A stretch of 5,965 bases of DNA from Gammaproteobacteria bacterium (GCA_030617565.1 JAUWVE010000096.1:1-5965), one strand, 5' to 3'; shown: positions 1-5,638, numbered from the stretch's first letter. The notes: generated by a model from the letters alone, not told the origin. Program-made: numbers and translations.

Positions 1-483
1 TCCCGGTACATCACGTACGCCAACCTGACGAACCCACTCTCTTTCCTGCAGGGTTCGTATAATATCGGTACTGACAGCGACACCGCGTATTTCTTCGATT
101 TCTCCACGCGTGACCGGCTGCCTGTAGGCAATGATGGCCAGGGTTTCGAGCATGGCACGAGAGTAACGCGGCAACCTGCCGGAACTTAAACGGACCAGCC
201 AGGGGGAGTATTCTTCACGGGTTTGCAGACGATACCCCTTATCGATACGCCTGAGTTCAAAACCACGTTTTGCATAATCCTGTTCCAGCTCAAGCAATAG
301 TTCTTTTACTGTTGCACGCTCCGGCTTTGTCGCATCGGTAAACATTCCAAGTATGCGCTCAACAGTAATCGGCTCTCCACTGATCATGATTGCCGCTTCG
401 ATAATATTTTTCAGCTCGTCAGGCTGATCCGAGCTAAACCTCGATTCATTATTAACGCCCATAGCATTATTTGTATCCATCAT
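1..483 (-). CDS. scpB: ScpB, segregation and condensation protein B (5' part, cut by window edge)
   Basis: ScpB is the winged-helix partner of the ScpA kleisin in the SMC-ScpAB complex that compacts and separates chromosomes in the cytoplasm. Translating the minus strand from 483 gives 161 uninterrupted residues up to the window edge. The family signature ETLAIIAYRQPVTRGEIEEI lies at residues 113-132, followed by RGV and the second winged-helix segment (VSTDIIRTLQEREWVRQVG). The N-terminal part contains IIEAAIMISGEPI, typical of the first winged helix. ATG occurs twice in a row (483-481 and 480-478). I chose the first because it overlaps an upstream stop as TAATG and has GAAAGAG five bases before it. 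The gene is normally coupled to scpA, but here a 264-bp palindromic element separates them. The C-terminal part is outside the window. Identity is very likely; the exact first Met is not certain. Confidence 0.95.
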   Translation of the reverse strand, partial: MMDTNNAMGVNNESRFSSDQPDELKNIIEAAIMISGEPITVERILGMFTDATKPERATVKELLLELEQDYAKRGFELRRIDKGYRLQTREEYSPWLVRLSSGRLPRYSRAMLETLAIIAYRQPVTRGEIEEIRGVAVSTDIIRTLQEREWVRQVGVRDVPG

Positions 484-485
484 TA

Positions 486-749
486 GTACTCTTTCAACGT
501 GATATTGCCGGGTTCAGTTGGTCTGTCAGTGTTCAGGGCAAGGCGCGCCTCGAAGCGAATGGCCATAGTCCTTTGCAAGATGCGGAACGCGGTCATGGAC
601 GCTGACAGGCCAATCCTTTGGACGCTCCTGTGGTGTCCCGCAGCGGCGTTGCGGTGCTTGACAAGGACTGGGCCATTGCCCGCGCACCGCGCCTTGCCGC
701 GAAACACCACAGGAACGCTGAACCCGGCAATATCACGTTGAAAGAGCAC
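486..749. mobile_element. MITE-like palindromic element inserted at the scpA/scpB junction
   Basis: The 264 bp start GTACTCTTTCAACG and end CGTTGAAAGAGCAC. The terminal inverted repeats are 486-517 and 718-749, 32 bp with a single mismatch (third base, A versus G). A TA dinucleotide lies directly outside each end (484-485 and 750-751), as expected for a TA target duplication of the IS630/Tc1-mariner type. The interior holds two further hairpins: 518-534 pairs with 597-613, and 623-641 pairs with 699-717, with nine bases between them. The element therefore divides cleanly into TIR, hairpin A, short linker, hairpin B, TIR. It encodes no recognisable transposase, so movement would need one supplied in trans. 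Removing the element and one TA restores a scpA TAA stop overlapping the scpB ATG. The structure is seen directly; the transposon family is inferred from the TA flanks. Confidence 0.85.
491..497 (-). promoter_or_regulatory. Shine-Dalgarno-like site for scpB supplied by the inserted element
   Basis: On the minus strand GAAAGAG ends seven bases before the second ATG of the pair is counted out, that is five bases (TACTA) and two more than the minimum before scpB's coding frame is under way; measured simply, TACTA plus TA-overlap places it 7 bases from ATG at 483. These bases belong to the terminal inverted repeat of the inserted element, so the original binding site (inside scpA) has been displaced. 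The match to AAGGAG has one mismatch. Function is inferred. Confidence 0.4.
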
Positions 750-1543
750 TAGGCCGCTGCTTTCAAATGTATCGGTGCAAACTGTTCATTCTGAACGATC
801 ACTAACAAATGTTCCTTTAATAATTCCAGGATGGCCATAAAGGTAACAACCAGGCCCATTTTTCCCTCCTCCTTTTCGAATAAAGATTCGAAAGGAATGA
901 AGTCTCTGTTATTGACCCGGTCAAGAACCATGCTCATGCGCTCCCTGATCGACAAAGTCTCACGAGTTATATTAAAACTTTTCTTCTCATCGACCCGTTT
1001 CATTACCTGGGCAAAGGCCATCAGTAAATCATGAATTTCAACATGCGGGTCATTCCTTTGCGGCTTTACATGGTCTCGTACAGGATTTGACAGATATATA
1101 TCCCGCCCCAGCCGCGGTAAGTTTTCAATATCCAGTGCCGCCTGCCGGTAACGCTCATATTCCTGCAGTCGGCGAACCAGCATGGCACGAGGATCATCCT
1201 CATCCTCGTCTTCAGGTTCCGGACGTGGTAGCAACATACGAGATTTTATCTCAGCCAGCATAGCGGCCATGACCATATACTCGGCAGCAAGATCCAGGTT
1301 CATCATCTGCATTAATTCGATATAGCCCATGTACTGGCGGGTAATTTCAGCCACTGGAATGTCCAGAATATCCAGGTTCTGCTTGCGGATCAGATACAGC
1401 AATAAGTCCAGCGGGCCTTCGAAAGTATCAAGAAAAACCTCCATCGCCTCAGGGGGAATATAAAGGTCTTTCGGTGGTTCGGTCACAATTTCACCACGCA
1501 CCATGGCGAAAGGCATTTCTTCCTGGATACTTTCCTGTGTCAT
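749..1543 (-). CDS. scpA: ScpA, segregation and condensation protein A (kleisin)
   Basis: ScpA is the kleisin that bridges the SMC ATPase heads and binds ScpB, forming the bacterial condensin. The 264-residue product has the kleisin N-terminal signature FEGPLDLLLYLIRKQNLDIL at residues 41-60, followed by DIPVAEITRQY. A helical region reads AAEYMVMAAMLAEIKSRMLL (86-105). An acidic linker around 108-117 (PEPEDEDEDD) follows, and the C-terminal winged helix contains VVTFMAILELLKEHL (222-236). A longer reading frame exists upstream, but I chose ATG 1543-1541 because GGAGG (1555-1551) stands seven bases before it and the upstream part overlaps the trpS end. The trpS stop is 13 bases upstream, implying co-transcription. 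The TAG stop is made from the TA target plus the first G of the inserted element; without the insertion it would be TAA. Length and ending (APIHLKAAA) are normal, so the protein appears intact. Confidence 0.96.
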   Translation of the reverse strand: MTQESIQEEMPFAMVRGEIVTEPPKDLYIPPEAMEVFLDTFEGPLDLLLYLIRKQNLDILDIPVAEITRQYMGYIELMQMMNLDLAAEYMVMAAMLAEIKSRMLLPRPEPEDEDEDDPRAMLVRRLQEYERYRQAALDIENLPRLGRDIYLSNPVRDHVKPQRNDPHVEIHDLLMAFAQVMKRVDEKKSFNITRETLSIRERMSMVLDRVNNRDFIPFESLFEKEEGKMGLVVTFMAILELLKEHLLVIVQNEQFAPIHLKAAA

Positions 1544-1550
1544 TGAATAT

Positions 1551-1555
1551 CCTCC
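1551..1555 (-). promoter_or_regulatory. Ribosome binding site of scpA
   Basis: GGAGG on the minus strand, seven bases before ATG 1543-1541 and immediately after the trpS TAG stop. This strong match decides the scpA start in favour of MTQESIQEE rather than any upstream in-frame start. Confidence 0.75.
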
Positions 1556-1556
1556 A

Positions 1557-2774
1557 CTAATTCCAGTCCAGACCCATATTCTCACGCACTTCACGCATAG
1601 TCTCTTCAGCAACTTCTCGTGCCCGCTCACAACCATCTGAAATGATATTCCGCACCAGGCTGGGGTCATTAACATACGGTTTAGCCCGTTCGCTCAACTC
1701 AGCCTGTTCTTTTAACAAAGCATCGATTAGTGGCTTTTTACAATCCAGACAACCTATGCCAGCAGTGGTACAGCCCTCTTCTACCCAGCTGCGAACTTCA
1801 TCGTTGGAGTAGATCAGGTGGAACTGCCAAACCGGACATTTGCCGGGTTCACCGGGATCGGTGCGGCGTATGCGTGCCGGATCTGTTGGCATGGCCCGCA
1901 GGGTTTTTTCCAGCTGGACAGGATCATCGCGCAGCTTGATGGTGTTGTTATAGGATTTTGACATCTTCTGTCCATCCAGGCCGGGCACCCTGGAGGCCTC
2001 CGTCAGTATGGCTTCGGGCTCTACAAGAATCACACGACCTCCACCTTCCAGGTAACCAAACAGGCGTTCCTTGTCACCCAGCGTTAGGTTCTTCTGATCA
2101 TCCAGCAGGGCACGTGCACGTGCCAGCGCCTCATGATCACCCTGCTCAGTATAGGCAGTACGTAAACTTCGATACATTTTTGCCGGTTTCTTACCCATCT
2201 TGATAATCGCCGCTTCGGCTTTTTCTTCAAAACCGGGTTCCCGCCCATATAAATGGTTAAAGCGACGAGCGACTTCCCGGGTTAACTCTATATGCGGCAC
2301 CTGATCCTCACCAACCGGCACCAGGCTAGCGTGGTAGATCAGAATATCAGCCGCCTGCAGCAAGGGATATCCGAGAAAACCCAGCGTGGCCAGATCACGT
2401 TCACGCAATTTCTCCTGCTGATCCTTGAAACTTGGCACCCGTTCCAGCCGGCCCAACGGCATAAACATGGAAAATAACAATGATAATTCAGCATGTTCCG
2501 GCACCCGCGACTGAATAAATAGCGTCGCATTACCGGGATCGATGCCCGCCGCCAGCCAGTCAATCACCATATCCTGAATATTCTCAGAGATGACATGCGG
2601 CTCTTCATAATGGGTAGTCATGGCATGCCAGTCTGCGACAAAGAAAAAGCAGTCTTACTCATGTTGCAGACTCACCCAGTTTTTCAGCACACCATGATAA
2701 TGCCCAAGGTGCAGTCGACCGGTGGGACGCATGCCGGAAACCACTCTTTCCGGTCTGCCAGAAGTAGTTATCAA
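1557..2774 (-). CDS. trpS: Tryptophanyl-tRNA synthetase, interrupted by an in-frame TAA at codon 40
   Basis: TrpS, a class I synthetase, activates tryptophan with ATP and charges tRNA-Trp. Read from TTG 2774-2772, the frame gives ITTSGRPERVVSGMRPTGRL, then the HIGH-type motif HLGH (residues 22-25) and GVLKNWVSLQHE. It then meets TAA (2657-2655) and continues DCFFFVADWHAMTTHYEE with no frame change to the TAG at 1559-1557. KMSKS lies at about 270-274. With the stop read as one residue the protein is 405 aa, matching the long gammaproteobacterial form, including the insert before KMSKS. TTG was chosen because GGAG stands six bases upstream. Homologues have Tyr at the stop position (HEYDCFFF), so one base change (TAC/TAT to TAA) explains it. 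Translation restarting at ATG 2621 would lack HLGH and should be inactive. This may be a pseudogene, a sequencing error, or a read-through/suppressed gene. The rest is well preserved. Confidence 0.9.
2655..2657 (-). other. In-frame TAA stop within trpS
   Basis: The minus-strand codons read CAT GAG TAA GAC TGC TTT (H E stop D C F), where TrpS homologues read H E Y D/E C F. It is in frame both with the upstream HLGH segment and with the downstream 365 residues, so this is a substitution, not a frameshift. TAA is used as a normal stop by bolA and by the EAL gene in the same window, which argues against a reassigned code. Confidence 0.9.
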
Positions 2775-2780
2775 TCTAGA

Positions 2781-2786
2781 CTCCGT
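2781..2786 (-). promoter_or_regulatory. Ribosome binding site of trpS, supporting a TTG start
   Basis: The minus strand reads ACGGAG followed by TCTAGA and TTG: a good Shine-Dalgarno match six bases before the codon. It lies between the M50 stop (2790-2788) and the TTG, so trpS follows the protease gene by 13 bases. No ATG or GTG in frame has a comparable site upstream. Confidence 0.6.
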
Positions 2787-2787
2787 A

Positions 2788-3462
2788 TCAGGTTATATAT
2801 TGCACCAGCCCGAAGACCGGAATAGAGAACAATGATGCCATAAAAGAAAGAAAGGCAGTAAGGGGTAAAAGTAGAATCTTTCCCAGTATGCCCGTTGCCA
2901 GCAGGCCTAGCATTATAAATAGACCATAGGGTTCCAGCTTGCTGTAGGATCTTGCCAGCGGCAGCGGCAGTAATCCAACTGCCACCCTGCCGCCATCCAG
3001 CGGCGGTACAGGTATCAGGTTGATCAGCATCAGAATGGCGTTGATGTAAAGCCCCGCGACAGACATAAACAATAGCGGCAAGGCGGCATAGCCCGGCAAA
3101 TACTGTGCGATCAGGCCAACCAGCCCCCAGATAAATGCCATCAGCAAATTCGCTCCTGGGCCTGCCAGTGCAACATAGACCATGTCCCGTTTGGGGTGTC
3201 TCAGATTAGCAAAGTTGACCGGCACAGGTTTTGCCCAGCCGAACAGAAAACCACCCATCACCAATAATAATCCCGGAACCAGCACGGTACCAACCGGGTC
3301 TATATGTTTAATAGGATTCAGCGTCAGACGTCCTGCCATCTTTGCCGTACTATCCCCGAAATAAAGCGCCACCCAACCATGCGCCACCTCATGAACAGTG
3401 ATAGCAAACAGCACGGGAACAGCCCAGGTGATAATCTTTTGAATTAATGAGAGTTCTTGCAT
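2788..3462 (-). CDS. M50 family (site-2 protease type) membrane zinc metalloprotease
   Basis: This 224-residue polytopic membrane protein belongs to the short, PDZ-less group of M50 (S2P/RseP-like) intramembrane proteases. The zinc motif HEVAH is at residues 24-28, inside the first hydrophobic segment (about 11-35). The second active-site motif, PVPPLDGGRV, is at 151-160, where D156 should be the third zinc ligand. Between them AGPGANLLMAFIWGLVG (90s to 110s) starts another membrane segment, and further hydrophobic stretches lie near 60-75, 128-150, 181-198 and 200-221. All expected catalytic residues are present and the length is normal. Substrate is unknown for this subgroup. The gene precedes trpS by 13 bases and heads the trpS-scpA-scpB block, a common gammaproteobacterial order. 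The ATG at 3462-3460 fits family N-termini (LSLIQKI); no clear ribosome site precedes it, but a TATAAT lies very close (see regulatory entry). Confidence 0.93.
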   Translation of the reverse strand: MQELSLIQKIITWAVPVLFAITVHEVAHGWVALYFGDSTAKMAGRLTLNPIKHIDPVGTVLVPGLLLVMGGFLFGWAKPVPVNFANLRHPKRDMVYVALAGPGANLLMAFIWGLVGLIAQYLPGYAALPLLFMSVAGLYINAILMLINLIPVPPLDGGRVAVGLLPLPLARSYSKLEPYGLFIMLGLLATGILGKILLLPLTAFLSFMASLFSIPVFGLVQYIT

Positions 3463-3468
3463 GAGCGG

Positions 3469-3474
3469 ATTATA
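3469..3474 (-). promoter_or_regulatory. Possible -10 box just upstream of the M50 gene (near-leaderless transcript)
   Basis: The minus strand reads TATAAT ending six bases before the ATG at 3462. With usual spacing, transcription would start at or next to the A of the ATG, giving a leaderless or nearly leaderless mRNA, which would agree with the absence of a Shine-Dalgarno site. I see no convincing -35 hexamer at 16-18 bases, so this is weak. Confidence 0.3.
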
Positions 3475-3531
3475 GCCGGTTTCAGATTAAATGAATGCAT
3501 TACAGTTTACGGTTTACGTAAAACATAAAAC

Positions 3532-3817
3532 CACTGCTGTCCCATAAAAAGAATCTAATTCACCCTGCAGCGGATCGCACACAAAAAAGCTGTTAGCCGC
3601 TTATCGAAGATTGTGGGAGGCCCGCCCTCAGGGCGAATTGTCAGGGAAATACAAGGCTCTATCGCCGCGAGGGCGCGCCTCCCACAAATATAAAATACTT
3701 CCGATATGCCGACACTGTTCGGTTTCATTTTCATGTCGAGAATGATTAATTCCTTTCTCTTTCTATATTCAGCAATATTTTGAGACGATATGTGATGTTT
3801 TTTATGGGACAGCAGTG
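3532..3817. mobile_element. MITE-like element with 19-bp inverted ends and 9-bp target duplication
   Basis: CACTGCTGTCCCATAAAAA at 3532-3550 is repeated exactly, inverted, at 3799-3817. Directly outside lie ACATAAAAC (3523-3531) and ACATAAACC (3818-3826), a direct repeat with 8 of 9 matches that looks like a target duplication. The 286-bp body has no transposase, so this is a non-autonomous derivative. Nine-base duplications are characteristic of IS4-group elements such as IS10, but assigning the family needs a match to a full-length relative. A REPIN of a different type is nested inside (3612-3686). The boundaries are directly visible. Confidence 0.75.
3612..3686. repeat. REPIN: two inverted REP palindromes of the GTGGGAGG type
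   Basis: TGTGGGAGGCCCGCCCTCAG begins the first REP (3612-3636); the second (3662-3686) is its inverted copy, 22 of 25 bases identical, ending GCCTCCCACA. They are 25 bases apart. Each contains a small GC-rich hairpin, for example CGCCC-TCA-GGGCG at 3623-3635. The GTGG head followed by a palindrome is the architecture mobilised by RAYT (TnpA-REP) transposases. In RNA the pair would fold into a stable double hairpin between yciO and the M50 gene and could affect transcript ends. Confidence 0.8.
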
Positions 3818-3847
3818 ACATAAACCTAACACGTAAAACTGTTTTTA

Positions 3848-4468
3848 TCATTCAAATGGTTCCGGGTCCCCTTTCCCCCGTCTGATGACCTCCGGAGTAC
3901 CACTGACCATATCAACCACTGTCGTTGCTTCCAGGCCACAGTAACCACCATCGATAACCAGATCTACCTGGTGCTCCAGCTGCACGCGGATTTCATGAGG
4001 GTCACTTAGTGGCTGCTCTTCATCAGGCAGAATCAAGGTGCTGCTCATTAAAGGCTGGTTCAGCTGCTCAAGCAGGGCCAGGGTAATATTGTTATCCGGC
4101 ACACGGAGGCCGATAGTCTTACGTTTGGGGTTCTGCAGGCGGCGAGGCACTTCACCCGTTGCTTTCAGAATGAAGGTGTAGGCTCCGGGGGTATAGTGCT
4201 TTAATAATCGATAAACGGTATTTTCAACTTTTGCATAGGTCGACAGCTCGGATAAGTCTCGGCAGACCAGGGTGAAATTATGTTTGGTATCTACCCTCCG
4301 GATAGAGCGAATTCTGTCCAGTGCCTGTTTGTCACCAATGTGGCAACCTAGCGCATAACTGGAGTCAGTTGGATAAGCAATGACACCCCCCTGGTTCAAA
4401 ATCTCTACGGCCTGATGAATCAGGCGCTGTTGAGGATTTTCAGGATGGATTTCGAAATATTGGGCCAT
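3848..4468 (-). CDS. yciO: YciO, TsaC/Sua5/YrdC superfamily protein
   Basis: The 206-residue product closely follows E. coli YciO throughout: the start HPENPQQRLI (8-17), PTDSSYALGC (33-42), KHNFTLVCRDLSELSTY (62-78), PGAYTFILKATGEVPRRL, KRKTIGLRVP, and the end GKGDPEPFE. The superfamily fold binds ATP, threonine and bicarbonate; TsaC/Sua5 members make threonylcarbamoyl-AMP for the t6A37 modification of tRNA. YciO members form a distinct branch that differs from TsaC in active-site residues (HNFTL in place of the R-P-containing motif), and their physiological role is unsettled. Length is normal and all conserved blocks are present. The gene is the most upstream of the minus-strand block but is separated from the next gene by an inserted element, so it may be transcribed alone. 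The ATG at 4468-4466 is fixed by alignment with YciO N-termini; the ribosome site is weak. Confidence 0.95.
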   Translation of the reverse strand: MAQYFEIHPENPQQRLIHQAVEILNQGGVIAYPTDSSYALGCHIGDKQALDRIRSIRRVDTKHNFTLVCRDLSELSTYAKVENTVYRLLKHYTPGAYTFILKATGEVPRRLQNPKRKTIGLRVPDNNITLALLEQLNQPLMSSTLILPDEEQPLSDPHEIRVQLEHQVDLVIDGGYCGLEATTVVDMVSGTPEVIRRGKGDPEPFE

Positions 4469-4516
4469 ATTTTATGTGTGTGCCTATAAGCAGACGTAAG
4501 AATCATCTATCTTTTC

Positions 4517-4522
4517 ATTATA
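4517..4522 (-). promoter_or_regulatory. Possible -10 box for yciO
   Basis: A consensus TATAAT on the minus strand lies 48 bases before the yciO ATG, in the divergent region. No good -35 hexamer stands at 16-18 bases upstream (AGCAAT region), so support rests on the -10 match alone. Confidence 0.3.
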
Positions 4523-4600
4523 ACTGATATGACATTGGAATTGCTCGAACACAGTGACGATGCGACAATGTGACGCTCATTTTTTTATCCGAGCGAACTA

Positions 4601-4903
4601 ATGTATTACACAATAATTGGGACTGATGTCCCGGAAAGCCTGGATCGACGCTTATCGGTGCGACAGGAACACCTGGCACGACTTGAACAATTACAAAATG
4701 AAGGACGTCTGCTCACTGCCGGCCCCTTCCCGGGCATTGATTCGGAAGACCCCGGCCCGGCAGGCTTTAGCGGCAGTCTGATTGTTGCTGAGTTCAATTC
4801 ATTATCTGAAGCACAGCAATGGGCAGACAGCGATCCCTACATCAAAGCGGGTGTTTATGACAGCGTTTCTGTAAAACCCTACAAAAAGGTCTTCCCACGA
4901 TGA
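4601..4903 (+). CDS. yciI: YciI family (YCII fold) protein
   Basis: The 100-residue product matches E. coli YciI along its whole length: SLDRRLSVRQEHLARLEQLQ (13-32), EGRLLTAGPFPGIDSEDPG (34-52), AGFSGSLIVAEF, ADSDPYIKAGVYDSVSVKPY and the KKVF end. YCII proteins are small dimeric ferredoxin-like folds; a conserved His (here H24 in RQEHL) and Asp (D47 or D50 in the GIDSEDPG loop) line the proposed active site. The biological reaction of YciI is not established. The stop TGA overlaps the bolA ATG (ATGA), so the two genes are translationally coupled. The gene diverges from yciO across 132 bases. The ribosome site is poor (CCGAGCGA about 5-10 bases before ATG), but the family N-terminus supports this start. 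Confidence 0.95.
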   Translation: MYYTIIGTDVPESLDRRLSVRQEHLARLEQLQNEGRLLTAGPFPGIDSEDPGPAGFSGSLIVAEFNSLSEAQQWADSDPYIKAGVYDSVSVKPYKKVFPR

Positions 4904-5166
4904 ATCGAGTAGAGATGATTCGTGAAAAACTTACTGCATCCCTGTCACCGGATAGCCTGGAAATAATTGACCGTTCGCAAGAACATGCCGGGCATGAAGG
5001 CGCAAAAGCGGGTGGTGGCCACTTTGATATAATCATTGTCACGGAAGTCTTTAATGACATGAATACCGTACAACGTCACCGGGCTATCTATGATGCCCTC
5101 GGCGATGCCATGAAATCTGAAATTCATGCCCTGAGTATCAGGGCCTATACACCTGAGGAGTTTTAA
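4900..5166 (+). CDS. bolA: BolA family protein (short form)
   Basis: BolA proteins are small class II KH-like folds that pair with monothiol glutaredoxins to bind [2Fe-2S] clusters and, in some bacteria, regulate cell shape and stress genes. This 88-residue protein has the expected order: MIREKLTASLSPDSLEIID (6-24), a His-rich loop SQEHAGHEG (26-34), GGGHFDIIIV (38-47), RHRAIYDALGDAM (59-71), and the conserved EIHALSIRAYTPEEF end with the invariant His at 76. It lacks the C-terminal tail of E. coli BolA (105 aa), as many proteobacterial homologues do. The loop His29 or His32 and His76 are candidate cluster ligands. It overlaps yciI by four bases, and AAGGT inside yciI lies nine bases before the ATG. 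A repeat composite begins four bases after the stop. Confidence 0.94.
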   Translation: MNRVEMIREKLTASLSPDSLEIIDRSQEHAGHEGAKAGGGHFDIIIVTEVFNDMNTVQRHRAIYDALGDAMKSEIHALSIRAYTPEEF

Positions 5167-5447
5167 CAATGCTGGCGCCTGGCTGGGGTTTATTTCATTT
5201 TTATTCTTTTGCTTGAATTAACCTGAGTTTTTCACATTTCATGTGCGAGTTCTTTTCTTCTTTATTTTTTGTGCTACCACCTGGCTGATGGTTTCGTCCT
5301 TCATGGACGAGTTCATTTATGCACCACGCTTATCCGGCCCAGCCTTCCAGTGCTCGACAACCCAAAAGGGGATGAAAACCAGAGGAAAGAGGAAAGGGGA
5401 AAGGAAAATCAAAACCGGATTGTGCCTTCGTGATGTGATTAAATTTC

Positions 5448-5503
5448 TGTAGGTGCGAATTCATTCGCACAGATGTTATTGTCCGAATGAATTCGGACCT
5501 ACA
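5448..5503. repeat. REPIN: two inverted REP palindromes of the GTAGGT type
   Basis: The first unit (5448-5471) reads TGTAGGTGCGAATTCATTCG then CACA; the second (5480-5503) is its inverted partner ending GGACCTACA. The units are 24 bases with 22 matches. Each has an 8-bp perfect stem around TC: GTGCGAAT/ATTCGCAC in one and GTCCGAAT/ATTCGGAC in the other. The only differences are a compensatory pair (G-C exchanged for C-G), so pairing is preserved. The GTAG head plus palindrome fits RAYT-mobilised REPs. It is a different REP family from the one at 3612-3686. Confidence 0.85.
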
Positions 5504-5579
5504 ATGTTGCCACCGATCTTGCTTTTGATTTTGGTCTTGGTCTTAAAATCCCGTTCAGGCTTGCCGAGAAGCGCAGGAC

Positions 5580-5638
5580 GAGCTGGAGATTTCGGGGTGT
5601 GTTGTTTGAGCGTAGCGAGTTTCACACCCCGCCAGCTC
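5580..5638. repeat. Two-part hairpin inside the composite repeat
   Basis: GAGCTGG (5580-5586) pairs with CCAGCTC (5632-5638), and inside it GGGGTGTG (5594-5601) pairs with CACACCCC (5623-5630), leaving a 21-base loop containing GAGCGTAGCGAG. The nesting suggests an RNA or single-stranded DNA fold. Function unknown. Confidence 0.6.

Larger units (their letters stand above)
483..749 (-). other. 88-codon open frame inside the scpAB element (possible translational relay)
   Basis: On the operon strand a GTG at 749-747 overlaps the scpA stop (TAGTG). The frame stays open across the whole element and ends at TAA 485-483, which overlaps the scpB start (TAATG). The element is exactly 88 codons long, so the frame spans it end to end. 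The predicted peptide starts MLFQRDIAGF and ends GNITLKEY; both ends are encoded by the terminal repeats. It matches no protein family I recognise and has no membrane segment or catalytic motif. The opposite strand is also largely open, so the open frame may be incidental. I list it because it could let ribosomes pass from scpA to scpB by two stop-start re-initiations. I do not claim a functional protein. Confidence 0.35.
3463..3847. other. 385-base gap between yciO and the M50 gene, mostly insertion sequence
   Basis: No credible gene is present. The stretch contains a 286-bp inverted-repeat element (3532-3817) with a REPIN inside it, AT-rich remnants on both sides (including ACGTAAAAC at 3516-3524 and again at 3831-3839), and the putative -10 of the M50 gene. 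A 98-codon frame across it (3851-3555) is formed from repeat sequence and resembles nothing I know. Confidence 0.7.

Noticed and set aside
491..497. Reading of the GAAAGAG site as certain for scpB
   Set aside because: The spacing is simple to state: GAAAGAG (497-491) is followed by TACTA or the equivalent bases 490-484, seven in all, before ATG 483. The wording in the feature entry about five bases should be read as this seven-base spacing; the site is plausible but only a one-mismatch match, so it is kept at low confidence.
499..741. Plus-strand 80-codon open frame within the scpAB element
   Set aside because: It lies wholly within a palindrome, has no ribosome site, and runs against the operon; no family resemblance.
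2339..2621. A frameshift as the cause of the short trpS frame
   Set aside because: HLGH, the TAA and the downstream DCFFFVADWHA are all in one frame, so a substitution suffices.
2655..2657. Reassigned genetic code in which TAA encodes an amino acid
   Set aside because: bolA and the EAL gene end in TAA at the expected family lengths, and TAG and TGA also serve as stops in this window.
3555..3851. 98-codon minus-strand frame overlapping the yciO stop as ATGA
   Set aside because: It runs through the inverted repeat and the REPIN and resembles no protein; the start overlap looks accidental.
4541..4569. Sigma-70 promoter for yciI (TTGCTC, 17 bases, GACAAT)
   Set aside because: Both hexamers match consensus poorly (3 and 4 of 6); not distinguishable from chance.
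5167..5221. Rho-independent terminator after bolA
   Set aside because: The GC-rich piece (GCTGGCGCCTGGCTGGGG) does not form a good stem directly followed by a U-run; it is better explained as the outer arm of the composite repeat.
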